A DNA stretch of 64,000 bases from Pontibacter mucosus (GTDB lineage: Bacteria; Bacteroidota; Bacteroidia; Cytophagales; Hymenobacteraceae). The stretch is from NCBI RefSeq assembly GCF_003054055.1, contig NZ_QBKI01000006.1, positions 248,001 through 312,000 on the forward strand, in the 5' to 3' direction. The notes beneath the pieces were generated by a model that was not told where the DNA came from, made no database searches, and was given only the letters and a program-made list of their open reading frames with translations. The first letter of the stretch is position 1, and the number at the start of each line of letters is the position of its first letter. Of the stretch, positions 9,052 through 17,233 are shown one piece after another. A program made the position numbers and the translations under genes.

Positions 9052-9495
9052 ATGGCCTTTACACACGAAGTCAGTCACCCTGTCCAGCGTAACAGCGCCA
9101 GCAATCCTGTCTGGATGGACGGGTTACGCATCCTTTTAGGATTGTTTCTCTTCATAAAGGGAGTCATGTTCCTGGAGTACACCAGTGATGTGTTCCAGGT
9201 TTTCAGCCAGAACCAGGATTTTATCAGCCTGCAGAAAGCGCCGGTTTTAACCAGCACCGTGCACATTGTCGGCGGGTTGATGATTGCCATGGGCTTTCTG
9301 ACCCGGCTGGCGCTGCTCTGCCAGATACCGGTGGTGCTGGGGGCGGTGCTGCTCGTAAACAGGCACCGGGGGCTGCATCTGGAGAACACGGAGCTCTGGA
9401 TATCGGTGGTCGTGCTAGGCCTGCTGCTCTTCTTTATGATTGTTGGCCCGGGCCGCTATTCGGTGGATAATAAAGTGCTCCGGAAACAGAAGTAA
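9052..9495 (+). CDS. DoxX family membrane protein (first of pair)
   Basis: A 147-residue protein with four predicted membrane helices and the DoxX layout: helix 1 in GLRILLGLFLFIKGVMFLE, helix 2 in TVHIVGGLMIAMGFLTR, helix 3 in PVVLGAVLLV and helix 4 in VVVLGLLLFFMIVG. DoxX proteins are linked to quinone or redox functions in some bacteria, but most are uncharacterised. It shares the HPVW-LD-R-LG start and the ENTELW loop with the next gene, so the two are tandem paralogues. It lies between menD and menE. Confidence 0.85.
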   Translation: MAFTHEVSHPVQRNSASNPVWMDGLRILLGLFLFIKGVMFLEYTSDVFQVFSQNQDFISLQKAPVLTSTVHIVGGLMIAMGFLTRLALLCQIPVVLGAVLLVNRHRGLHLENTELWISVVVLGLLLFFMIVGPGRYSVDNKVLRKQK

Positions 9496-9638
9496 AACCC
9501 ATGGTTGGCTGCTGATCACGAAGCTTCCAGGACATCAGGCGCGAATAATATAATTTGTACTGAGATTTGTCCGGTTCATGGTGAAATACGTTAAATAAAA
9601 TGATAGTCAGCATGTTTCACATTTAAATTTATAAAGCC

Positions 9639-10094
9639 ATGAACCTAGCACAAGACATGAACCGCGTAGAGCGCTGGGCTGACACGCATCACCCTGTTTG
9701 GCTCGATTTTTTGAGGATGGGGCTGGGAATTTTCCTGATGGTGAAGGGCTTTATGTTTATTCAGGACACAGAAGCGCTGTTCCGAATCATGCAGAAGAGC
9801 CAGTTCCCTTGGATTTCGATCGGTTTGGCGCATTACGTTGCCTTTGCCCACCTGGTAGGCGGCCTGCTGATTGCGATGGGCCTGATCACCCGGGTGGCCA
9901 TCCTGTTTCAGCTGCCCATCCTGATTGGGGCGGTTTTCTTCATTAACCCGAACCGGGGTTTCTACTCAGAGAACACCGAGCTATGGTCCTCCATCATCGT
10001 GCTGATGCTGCTGATCTTCTTCCTGATCTTCGGTTCCGGCCGCCTCTCCATCGACCGGCTCATCCGCAAGCCTGACAAGGACTGGCTCTACTAA
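9639..10094 (+). CDS. DoxX family membrane protein (second of pair)
   Basis: A 151-residue paralogue of the preceding gene with four membrane helices. Shared landmarks are HPVWLDFLRMGLGIFL near 19-34, HLVGGLLIAMGLITRVAILFQ in the middle, NRGFYSENTELW, and the terminal GSGRLSIDR. The gap between the two genes is 143 bases, so they may be transcribed separately. Function unknown; proximity to the menaquinone genes suggests, but does not prove, a membrane quinone link. Confidence 0.85.
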   Translation: MNLAQDMNRVERWADTHHPVWLDFLRMGLGIFLMVKGFMFIQDTEALFRIMQKSQFPWISIGLAHYVAFAHLVGGLLIAMGLITRVAILFQLPILIGAVFFINPNRGFYSENTELWSSIIVLMLLIFFLIFGSGRLSIDRLIRKPDKDWLY

Positions 10095-10154
10095 TTTAGC
10101 CGGTTCATACCGGCTCCGGGGCAGGAAGCAGGAGAAAAACCTTTGCCGGCAGTA

Positions 10155-10185
10155 TTTGTTTTAATAGCGCTTTACCCCAATTTTG
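10155..10185 (+). promoter_or_regulatory. Promoter of menE (TTTG-N19-CAATTTTG)
   Basis: TTTG at 10155-10158 and CAATTTTG at 10178-10185 are spaced by 19 bases. The -7 box matches TAnnTTTG at all but the first base. The menE start is 90 bases downstream. Confidence 0.55.
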
Positions 10186-10274
10186 CAGCAGCACGTACGT
10201 GTTAACGTGAAATGATGACGGGGCACCATTCTCAGGGCAAATGCCTGTAGGGGTGGCCTATAAGATATTGCTAC

Positions 10275-11387
10275 ATGACAGACAAATACCTGACCCTGAA
10301 CGGCAAGAAGTTCTACTACGACGAAATTGCCTCGTACTCCTTCCGCAACAGCATTCCGCTGAATGGCTACGAAAGTAAAACCCTTGAATTCTGCCGCAGC
10401 TGGCTCAATGGGGTGCAGGAGTTCCCCATCCAGACGTCCGGCTCCACCGGGGTACCCAAAACCATTAACCTTACCCGCAGGCAGCTGGAGGCCAGCGCCC
10501 GCCGCACCATCAAGCTGCTTCACCTGCAGCCCGGCGACTGCACGCTCATTTGCCTGAACACCGAGTACATCGCCGGCATGATGATGCTGGTGCGCGGCTT
10601 TGTGGCCGACCTGCGCATGATTATTGTTGAACCCATCAGCAACCCGCTAACCCTGGTAAGCCCGGAGGAGAAGATAGCTTTCAGCTCCTTTGTGCCGATG
10701 CAGCTGCACGCCATACTTCAGGAAACCCCGCAGCGGCTCGGGCAGCTTAACGGCATGCATGGCATGCTGGTGGGTGGCGCCCCGCTTACCCCTACCCAGC
10801 AGCGTGAGCTCCAGCAAATACAGGCGCCGGTGTACCATACCTATGGCATGACGGAGACCGCCTCGCACATCGCCCTGCGCAAGCTCAACGGGTATGACGC
10901 GGCCGATTACTACGAGGTGCTGGAAAACATCGAGGTAGGCCTGGACAAGCGCGGCTGCCTCACCATCAAAGGCGACCTCACTAACAACGAGCTGCTCGTC
11001 ACCAACGACATCGTGGAGCTGCTCACCCCTACCCGCTTCCGTTGGATAGGCCGCGCCGACAACACCATTAACACCGGTGGCGTGAAGGTACAGACAGAGA
11101 CGGTGGAGCTGGCCATCGCCGAGGCCTTTGTGGATGATGTGGACTCGCCGCGCTTTTTCATAGCCCCGCAGCCCGACGAGGTGCTTGGCGAGAAGATTGT
11201 GCTGGTGCTGGAGGGCGATCAGTTATCCGAAGAGGAGGAAAAACAGCTGTTGGAGCGCCTGCGCAGCAAGCTCGGCAAGTATGAAATGCCCAAGGAAGTA
11301 TACTACAGCCAGGCTTTCTCCGAAACCTCCACCGGAAAAGTATCGCGCCAGCGCACGCTCCGGAAGCTTGGCCTGCATACCGAGTAG
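10275..11387 (+). CDS. menE: o-Succinylbenzoate-CoA ligase
   Basis: Activates o-succinylbenzoate with ATP and CoA in menaquinone synthesis. It is a 370-residue member of the AMP-binding (ANL) family, shorter at the N-terminus than the E. coli enzyme, as is common in Bacteroidota. Motifs: A3 loop TSGSTGVPK at 54-62, A5 YGMTE at 190-194, the A8 hinge around WIGRADNTINTGGVKV (about 258-273), and the A10 region ETSTGKVSRQ near 350 with the catalytic Lys. The family alone could allow another acyl-CoA ligase; the short length and the men context support MenE. Confidence 0.88.
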   Translation: MTDKYLTLNGKKFYYDEIASYSFRNSIPLNGYESKTLEFCRSWLNGVQEFPIQTSGSTGVPKTINLTRRQLEASARRTIKLLHLQPGDCTLICLNTEYIAGMMMLVRGFVADLRMIIVEPISNPLTLVSPEEKIAFSSFVPMQLHAILQETPQRLGQLNGMHGMLVGGAPLTPTQQRELQQIQAPVYHTYGMTETASHIALRKLNGYDAADYYEVLENIEVGLDKRGCLTIKGDLTNNELLVTNDIVELLTPTRFRWIGRADNTINTGGVKVQTETVELAIAEAFVDDVDSPRFFIAPQPDEVLGEKIVLVLEGDQLSEEEEKQLLERLRSKLGKYEMPKEVYYSQAFSETSTGKVSRQRTLRKLGLHTE

Positions 11388-11446
11388 CCTGAAATTAGAA
11401 CGGCACGCGCACCTGTCCGTAAGATGTATAAACCAAAACCGAAAGC

Positions 11447-12322
11447 ATGAGAAAAAGTATACGTACCGGATTCTATACTTTGCTGGCCACCTTTGCCCTG
11501 AGCGGCTGTAGCGGCAACCTGTTCTCCTCGCGTGCGCCCGTGGAGCTGCAGGAAGTATGGGCCTCCGACAATACCCTCAGAACGCCGGAGTCTGCCCTCT
11601 TCGACCCGCAGCGCAACGTGATCTACGTGTCGAACATGAACAGCACCTCCGACCGCAACGACGGCGACGGCTTTATCTCCCGGCTGGATGCGGAAGGGAA
11701 TATTGAAGACCTGTACTGGGTAACCGGCCTGAACAACCCGGCGGGTATGGCCCTGCACAACAACGTGCTTTACGTGGCCGATGCAGACGAGGTAGTGGCC
11801 ATTGCCACGCAATCCGGCTCGGTGCTGGGCAAGTATAAAGCCGAGAAAGCCAAGTTCCTGAACGATGTGGCGGTTGACGACAACGGCACAGTGTACGTTA
11901 CCGACTCAGAGCAGCGGCGCATTTACCAGATGCGCAACGGCCGCATCAGCACATGGATAGAAAACACCAAGCGCGAGAATCCAAACGGCATCTTTATCGA
12001 AGGCGACCGCATGTTGGTGGCTTTCTTTAACAGCGGCCACGTGCGTTTGGTAGACCCCGGCACGAAAGACTTCACGGACTGGACCGATGGCATTAAGTCA
12101 GCGGACGGCATTACGCGTCTGGAAGATGGCAATTATTTAATCTCCAGCTGGGATGGCGAAGTATACTACGTGAACCAGGAAGGCCGTAAATGGCGCGTGC
12201 TGGACACGAAAAGCAAAAACATCAACGCTGCCGACATCAGCTATGCCCGGCAGCCCGGCCTGCTGCTGGTGCCCACTTTCCGTGATAACAGGGTGGTGGC
12301 TTACAGACTAAAAGGCAGGTAA
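11447..12322 (+). CDS. SMP-30/gluconolactonase-like beta-propeller lipoprotein
   Basis: A 291-residue exported protein. The N-terminal signal ends in a lipobox, ALSGC, with Cys21 as the lipidated residue. The rest is a six-bladed propeller of the SMP-30/NHL type, with repeated ...NGIFIEGDRMLVA-like blade ends and acidic positions (NDVAVDDNG, DGITRLEDGN) expected around a metal site. Members include lactonases and uncharacterised binding proteins; the substrate is not evident. It starts 59 bases after menE and may read through from it. Confidence 0.8.
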   Translation: MRKSIRTGFYTLLATFALSGCSGNLFSSRAPVELQEVWASDNTLRTPESALFDPQRNVIYVSNMNSTSDRNDGDGFISRLDAEGNIEDLYWVTGLNNPAGMALHNNVLYVADADEVVAIATQSGSVLGKYKAEKAKFLNDVAVDDNGTVYVTDSEQRRIYQMRNGRISTWIENTKRENPNGIFIEGDRMLVAFFNSGHVRLVDPGTKDFTDWTDGIKSADGITRLEDGNYLISSWDGEVYYVNQEGRKWRVLDTKSKNINAADISYARQPGLLLVPTFRDNRVVAYRLKGR

Positions 12323-12422
12323 TTACGTTAGATACTTATACCGTTATAATGTTTGAGGTAAGGCAGCTGCACCGTTACGTGTTAGTTGCCTTCTCATTTG
12401 CGGCGTTTTATACTTTAGGCTG

Positions 12423-13340
12423 ATGAAAAAACTTCCCACCCTGCACATCCTCAACGGCGATGCCTCAGTGCCTGCCTTTACCGCAGCCGGGTTGCCCGGC
12501 CAAGTGCTGGTGTGGCGCGAAATTCTTTCGGAAGGGCCGGTATTCTATATGTTGCCTGAGCCGGAGTTCTGGCAAAAGCGGCAGGACTACATCACCTCCA
12601 CCTATGGCGAGCCGGCAGAGAAGTATAGAGCCAAAGTGCTGGATGAAGTGCAGAAACTGGAGGGAATCGGGGCTTTTTTTGAGGTGGTGCTGTGGTTCGA
12701 CGCTGACCTGATGTGCCAGGTAAACCTGTTATACTTACTGCAGCGCCTGCACCAGAAAAAACCACCCATAGTATCAATCTGCACACCTGTGCAAGGCAAA
12801 AACATTGCGCTGCTGAGGCCAGAGGAATTGCAACAACTGTTTGAAGGCAGGATACAGGTGGATGATACGCAGTTGGAGCAGGCCAAGCAACTGTGGCAAC
12901 TCTATGCCAGCCCCAATCACCTTAACCTACAGGTATACTTACAGCAGCAGTCTGCCCCGTTTTTATACTTGCAGCAGGCCCTGCAACTGCACCTGCACCG
13001 TTTCCCGGCCTGCACAAATGGCCTTAGCCAGCCCGAGCACATGCTGCTACGTATAATACAGGCTGGCACTACCACTGTAGATGCGCTTATGCAGCAGTTC
13101 TGGCAGCAGGACCCCGGCTACGGCTTCGGCGATTGGCAGCTACAAGAGATATTAGCCCGTCTGCAACCCGACCTGGTACAGGCCAAAGAGCCGCTTTCCC
13201 TCAGTTTTTTTGGGGAGCGGGTGCTGGAGGGATACGGAGCTTTCATCCCTAAATCACGCTGGCTGGGTGGCTCAGAGGTAAACGGCAGCTGCCCCTACTG
13301 CTTCGATCCAGAAAAAGGGGGCCTGCGCAAGCACGCCTGA
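12423..13340 (+). CDS. DUF1835 domain protein
   Basis: A 305-residue cytoplasmic protein. The N-terminus carries the DUF1835 pattern: LHILNGDASVPAF at 8-20, then WREILSEGPV near 32-41. The second half is Gln- and Leu-rich (HLNLQVYLQQQ, FLYLQQALQLHLHRF). No catalytic motif is known for the family. A CPYC pair occurs near the C-terminus. Function unknown. Confidence 0.75.
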   Translation: MKKLPTLHILNGDASVPAFTAAGLPGQVLVWREILSEGPVFYMLPEPEFWQKRQDYITSTYGEPAEKYRAKVLDEVQKLEGIGAFFEVVLWFDADLMCQVNLLYLLQRLHQKKPPIVSICTPVQGKNIALLRPEELQQLFEGRIQVDDTQLEQAKQLWQLYASPNHLNLQVYLQQQSAPFLYLQQALQLHLHRFPACTNGLSQPEHMLLRIIQAGTTTVDALMQQFWQQDPGYGFGDWQLQEILARLQPDLVQAKEPLSLSFFGERVLEGYGAFIPKSRWLGGSEVNGSCPYCFDPEKGGLRKHA

Positions 13341-13400
13341 TAAATCTGGCATCAAAAATGCAATAACGTGTGTTATACTTATACTTTAAGCAGAACACAC

Positions 13401-13805
13401 ATGAACAGGAAGCAAACATATACCTTAGCACTGGCCCTGAGCCTGCCGCTTTTCAGCCTGACCTTCGCCAAAGCACAGACCACGCCCTTACCTCCACAGG
13501 AGAAAGAACATATACTTGTTAGCACCGAGCACCCTGATGCCAACAAGGAAACCCTGTCGGGGATTTTCCTGAAGCCCACCGCTAAAGGTTCCTTTGAACT
13601 GGACTTCTCGCAGGAGCTGGATGAGAATGCCGTACTTTTTGTAAAAAGCTCCGCCGGAAAAACGGTATACACCAAACCTGTCAGCATAGAGGGCAACCGC
13701 AGCAGCTGGCGTTACCAGCTCGGCAAGCTTAAGCCCGACACCTACCTGATAGAGGTAAAAACCAGCGACACCACCTACTGGACCAAGTTTAAAGTGGGCA
13801 AATAA
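13401..13805 (+). CDS. Small secreted protein with a sorting-tail-like beta domain
   Basis: 134 residues. The frame is open back to a GTG at 13368, but the ATG at 13401 gives a proper signal peptide (MNRKQTYTLALALSLPLF..., cleavage near AKAQ), so that start is chosen. The mature part ends in a compact beta-sandwich segment (DENAVLFVKSSAGKTVY ... LIEVKTSDTTYWTKFKV) that resembles DUF3244 proteins or a type IX secretion C-terminal domain standing alone. Role unknown. Confidence 0.65.
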   Translation: MNRKQTYTLALALSLPLFSLTFAKAQTTPLPPQEKEHILVSTEHPDANKETLSGIFLKPTAKGSFELDFSQELDENAVLFVKSSAGKTVYTKPVSIEGNRSSWRYQLGKLKPDTYLIEVKTSDTTYWTKFKVGK

Positions 13806-13860
13806 GTATAAAACACAACGGCCCTGCATTATACTGCAGGGCCGTTGTGTTTTATACTTA
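13803..13860. terminator. Perfect 26-bp hairpin terminator
   Basis: Arms 13803-13828 and 13835-13860 are exact reverse complements around a six-base loop. The left arm begins inside the stop codon of the preceding gene. Both arms contain AAGTATAAAA at the base, giving a U-rich 3' end on either strand. Confidence 0.9.
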
Positions 13861-13903
13861 AGTCAATCTTGAAAAATTTATTGCGGATTCAATTATGACA
13901 TGC

Positions 13904-14032
13904 TCTTTCGGATTTGCAATCCGAAAGTATAGTAACCGCGGATTTGTAATCCGCAGTGGCAGAGGAGTAGCTACTCTCAGGCAGGCGGATTACAAATCCG
14001 CAAAGTATAAAGCTCCGGATTACAATCCGGAG
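13904..14032. repeat. REP-like palindrome cluster
   Basis: Four palindromes in a row: 13904-13926, 13938-13954, 13985-14001 and 14013-14032. Each has a core GGATT-TRYAATCC-type stem but different outer pairs (CTTTC, GC, GC, CTC). Related pairs of stems occur at 16.55, 41.35, 41.45, 51.87 and 56.65 kb. Confidence 0.75.
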
Positions 14033-14043
14033 CAGCAGTGCAC

Positions 14044-14076
14044 TTATTTCAGATGCGCACCGTTCATCTGAAATAA
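14044..14076 (-). terminator. Hairpin terminator after hutG
   Basis: Perfect 12-base arms TTATTTCAGATG (14044-14055) and its complement (14065-14076), nine bases beyond the hutG stop. Confidence 0.65.
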
Positions 14077-14084
14077 TTTAAGAA

Positions 14085-15059
14085 CTATACCTGGCTCCAC
14101 TGCTGCACTACATGGTAGAGCAGCGATGCTCCCAACCTGGCCGTGCGGTTATCAACATCGAGTTTTGGGTTTAGCTCCACCACATCCAGCGTCAGCAGTT
14201 TGCCGCTGCTGATGATCTGCTGCAACAGCAACAGCACGATCTCCGGATGCACGCCCAGGGCGGCCGGGGCACTCACGCCCGGCGCGTAGGCTGCGGCAAA
14301 CACGTCCATATCGATGCTTACATACAGCACATCAACCAGCTCCGTAAACTGCTGCAGCCGCTCCCGCAGCGCCTCGTAGTTATACACCTGCATCGCCGGC
14401 GCAAACACGTAATCGGCACCATAGGCGGCGGCGGTGTTAAACAGCTTCTGCGTATTGCCCTGCTGCTGTATGCCCAGGCACAGGTAATTAAAGTCCTGCC
14501 CCAACGCGTCCAGGTCGTCAGCGATCTGCAGGAACGGGGTGCCGGAGCTGGCCTGTTTCTCATAGCTCCGCAGGTCGAAATGCGCGTCGAAGTTGATGAT
14601 GCCCAACTGCTGCCCCTCCGGGAGAGCCTGCTTGATACCTAAAAAATGGCCGTAGGCGGTTTCGTGCCCGCCGCCGAGTATAATCGTTTTGTATGTGTTG
14701 GATAGCAGGGCGCTCACTTTCCGGCCTAACTGCTTCTGTGCTTCCTCCAGGTTCTGGTTAGTACAGTATACATCGCCCGCATCGAACAGCGCCACATCAT
14801 CCTCCAAATGCCACGCAAACGAGGCCATTGCCTGCCGCAACGCCGCCGGCCCTTCCACTGCCCCTTCCCTGCCCTGGTTGCGGCGCACGCCTTCATCACA
14901 GCAGAACCCCAAAAACGTGATAGCCTGATTTGCTGGAGCGGGGTCCGTGGTGTCGGTCAGGTGGAGCAGTTTAATCCCCTGGTGCCAGCGTTTGCCTTCT
15001 TCACCATCGAGCGTGTCTACTCTGCCTTTCCAGGTCCCGGGTGCGGTGGGTTTATACAT
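14085..15059 (-). CDS. hutG: Formimidoylglutamase
   Basis: Ureohydrolase-fold enzyme that splits N-formimidoylglutamate to glutamate and formamide, the last step of histidine degradation. At 324 residues the binuclear Mn ligands are visible: GGGHETAYGH, then NFDAHFDLR, then SIDMDVFAAAYAPGVSAP. Arginase or agmatinase share this fold, but the adjoining hutI makes HutG the best call. It lies downstream of hutI on the same strand with a 96-base gap. Confidence 0.88.
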   Translation of the reverse strand: MYKPTAPGTWKGRVDTLDGEEGKRWHQGIKLLHLTDTTDPAPANQAITFLGFCCDEGVRRNQGREGAVEGPAALRQAMASFAWHLEDDVALFDAGDVYCTNQNLEEAQKQLGRKVSALLSNTYKTIILGGGHETAYGHFLGIKQALPEGQQLGIINFDAHFDLRSYEKQASSGTPFLQIADDLDALGQDFNYLCLGIQQQGNTQKLFNTAAAYGADYVFAPAMQVYNYEALRERLQQFTELVDVLYVSIDMDVFAAAYAPGVSAPAALGVHPEIVLLLLQQIISSGKLLTLDVVELNPKLDVDNRTARLGASLLYHVVQQWSQV

Positions 15060-15155
15060 TTGTTATGTTCTTAATTGTTTGTTGTTGATTGTTTTTGTCC
15101 CTGAAGCGAATCTTCCGTTTTGTGACTTATAGTGATTCGCACGAGCGCTTGTAAT

Positions 15156-16409
15156 TTATACTTGTCTCCCGCTTTTCCATACTTTCGAAGGTTTCAGTTT
15201 CCCCTGCAAGTATAAAATCTCCCTGTAGTTTTCTGTCGGGAAGGCGATCATGTCGGCCAGGTTTCCTTTCGCCAGGTTGCCACGGTCCGGGAGGTTGAGC
15301 GCTTTGGCGGCGCGGGTCGTAATGGCGGCCAAGGTCTCGGCAGTAGTTAATTTTTCAGCAGCACCAAGTATAGCCGCCTGCATCAGCAAGTCGCCCATGG
15401 GGGCAGAGCCCGGGTTCCAATCCGTAGCGATGGCCAGGCATAGGCCGCCGTCCAGCATTTTGCGGGCAGGCGCGTAATGCATGCCCAGCCCCAGCGAGGC
15501 CCCCGGTAGTACCGTAGCCACCACCCCGGCATCGCGCAGCAGGGCAATTTCCTCGTCTCCGCTGGCCTCCAGGTGGTCGGCACTCACAGCACCGGCCTCT
15601 GCGGCTACCCGGCTGCCATCCGTGCTGAACTGATCGGCGTGAACCGTTATATCAAAGCCCATTTCCCTGGCAGCTAGTAAGAATTCCAGCGATTCTACTT
15701 CCGTAAAGGCGGTGTCTTCGACAAAGATATCCACGCGGCTGGCCAGGTTCTGCTCCTGCACCTGAGGCAGCAACTCATTTAAAATATGCTGCAAGTATAC
15801 TTTGGAGTCGGTAAACTCAGGTGGGCGCATGTGTGCCGCCAGGCAGGTGGGCACCAGGTCTAGTGCATGGTGCTTGTTTACGAGACTGATGGCCTCCAGC
15901 ATTTTCAGTTCATCGTCCACCGTCAGGCCATACCCGCTCTTAACCTCGCAGGTGGTAACGCCCTCGCGCAGGTGGCGGTCGCAGCGCTTGCGCAGTAGAT
16001 CAACCAGTTCCACCAAGGTTGCTTCGCGGGTTTTACGTACACTGTCCAGTATGCCGCCGCCGCTGCGGGCAATTTCTAAGTAGGTTTTACCGGCCACGCG
16101 CATGGCGTAGTCGTTGGCACGGCTTCCGGCAAAGCAAATGTGGGTATGGGCGTCGACAAGGCCGGGGAGCAGCACCATCGGCTCCTCTACCAGTTCCAGT
16201 TTATACTTGTTATCAAGCGCCTCGCGGTGGAGTTGGTCATACTTGCCTACCTTCTGCACCCTGCCCTCCTGCACCAGCACCCCGGCCTGTTCGATTACCT
16301 TCAGCTGCCCGTCCTGTATCGCGCCAGCCTCCGGCAGGTTGGTCATTGGCAGGGTTTGGCTGAAGGGGCCGATTAACGTATGGGTTGATGTGTCTTTGTT
16401 ATCTTTCAT
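15156..16409 (-). CDS. hutI: Imidazolonepropionase
   Basis: Opens the imidazolone ring to give N-formimidoylglutamate. A 417-residue amidohydrolase-superfamily protein. The first metal ligands are in VDAHTHICFAGSR, the substrate loop in YLEIARSGGGI, further ligands in VHADQFS, and the final Asp in ATDWNPGSAPMG. Length and all motifs match HutI. Its upstream side is an 824-base repeat island that separates it from hutU. Confidence 0.95.
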   Translation of the reverse strand: MKDNKDTSTHTLIGPFSQTLPMTNLPEAGAIQDGQLKVIEQAGVLVQEGRVQKVGKYDQLHREALDNKYKLELVEEPMVLLPGLVDAHTHICFAGSRANDYAMRVAGKTYLEIARSGGGILDSVRKTREATLVELVDLLRKRCDRHLREGVTTCEVKSGYGLTVDDELKMLEAISLVNKHHALDLVPTCLAAHMRPPEFTDSKVYLQHILNELLPQVQEQNLASRVDIFVEDTAFTEVESLEFLLAAREMGFDITVHADQFSTDGSRVAAEAGAVSADHLEASGDEEIALLRDAGVVATVLPGASLGLGMHYAPARKMLDGGLCLAIATDWNPGSAPMGDLLMQAAILGAAEKLTTAETLAAITTRAAKALNLPDRGNLAKGNLADMIAFPTENYREILYLQGKLKPSKVWKSGRQV

Positions 16410-17233
16410 AGTTGGTTTGATGATGTAGCGCGTTATACTTTTATACTGTTTGTCCGAGCTAAAAGTAGTCAGTACTTTGCTTAAAAGCCGGATTTATACT
16501 TCAGCTATACTTTTATACTTGCTGATTTATACTTTCTCTGGCGCGGGCTTGTAGCTCGTGTCTTTTTATGATGTTGGGTTTGTAACCCGACTAGCTTGAA
16601 AAGCCATACTTTATATTTGGGCTACACTTTAGACTTGCCTGTTATACTTTCCTAGCCGCTGCTTCCCTCTACTTGACACAAGCTATCCTTTCTAGCCACA
16701 GTTCATCCTCCAGCCCCACTTACCAATCGTTGCATCTCCTACTTGGCTCCCTCCTAGGCCGGGAGGCCTCGCCTTCGGGCATCGCGCTGCTTTCGCTTCC
16801 TGCCCTCGTACCTCGGGCTGCCTCACTTACGCTCGGCACCGGAACCTCTCGAGGCGCTCAACCCAAAGGCTGGGATAAGGTTCGATAGCCACTGCTATTA
16901 CTGTCATCTCGACCATCGGTAGAGATCTATATGGGATTCCGGATAGATCTCTCACTGCGTTCGAGATTACATAGTGAGTAGTAAGTATAAACTGCCCCCT
17001 TGAGGGGACCACAGGGGTGTAACCGCAATACCTTTTACTATAGAACTTATACTTCAGCCAAAGTAACTACAGGCTCCCCGCCTTGGCCAAGGAGGGGTTA
17101 GGGGTGGTTGGACCCGGGACTGCAGAACTCCCTCCCCTGTTTTTAGGGGAGGGTTGGGGTGGGGTTTTGCAGAAGCTGGTTAAACCCTTTACTGCTACCC
17201 ACCCCAAAAATCCTGATTCAGCCAAGGGCCAAA
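16410..17233. repeat. Repeat island between hutI and hutU
   Basis: No gene is seen. From left to right: many AAGTATA words (16430-16640); a REP-like hairpin pair about 16540-16600; a long structured repeat about 16655-16905 (copy 1 of a four-member family, listed separately); an inverted repeat AGAGATCTAT (16921-16930) / ATAGATCTCT (16943-16952); and a G-rich element with CTTGGCCAAGG and a CTCCCCT-AGGGGAG hairpin (about 17073-17165). Confidence 0.75.
16655..16905 (+). repeat. Long dispersed repeat, copy 1
   Basis: About 250 bases running from CCGCTGCTTCC to GGTTCGATAGCC. It shares long near-identical blocks with 47466-47720 (same orientation) and with 40990-41265 and 56925-57190 (inverted). 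The best kept block is CTGCCCTCGTACCTCGGGC. Internal hairpins include a GGCCGGGAGGCC region. Confidence 0.8.

Noticed and set aside
16655-16905. Small protein gene in the long repeat
   Set aside because: Short ORFs exist in some copies but are not kept in the others; the repeat looks non-coding.
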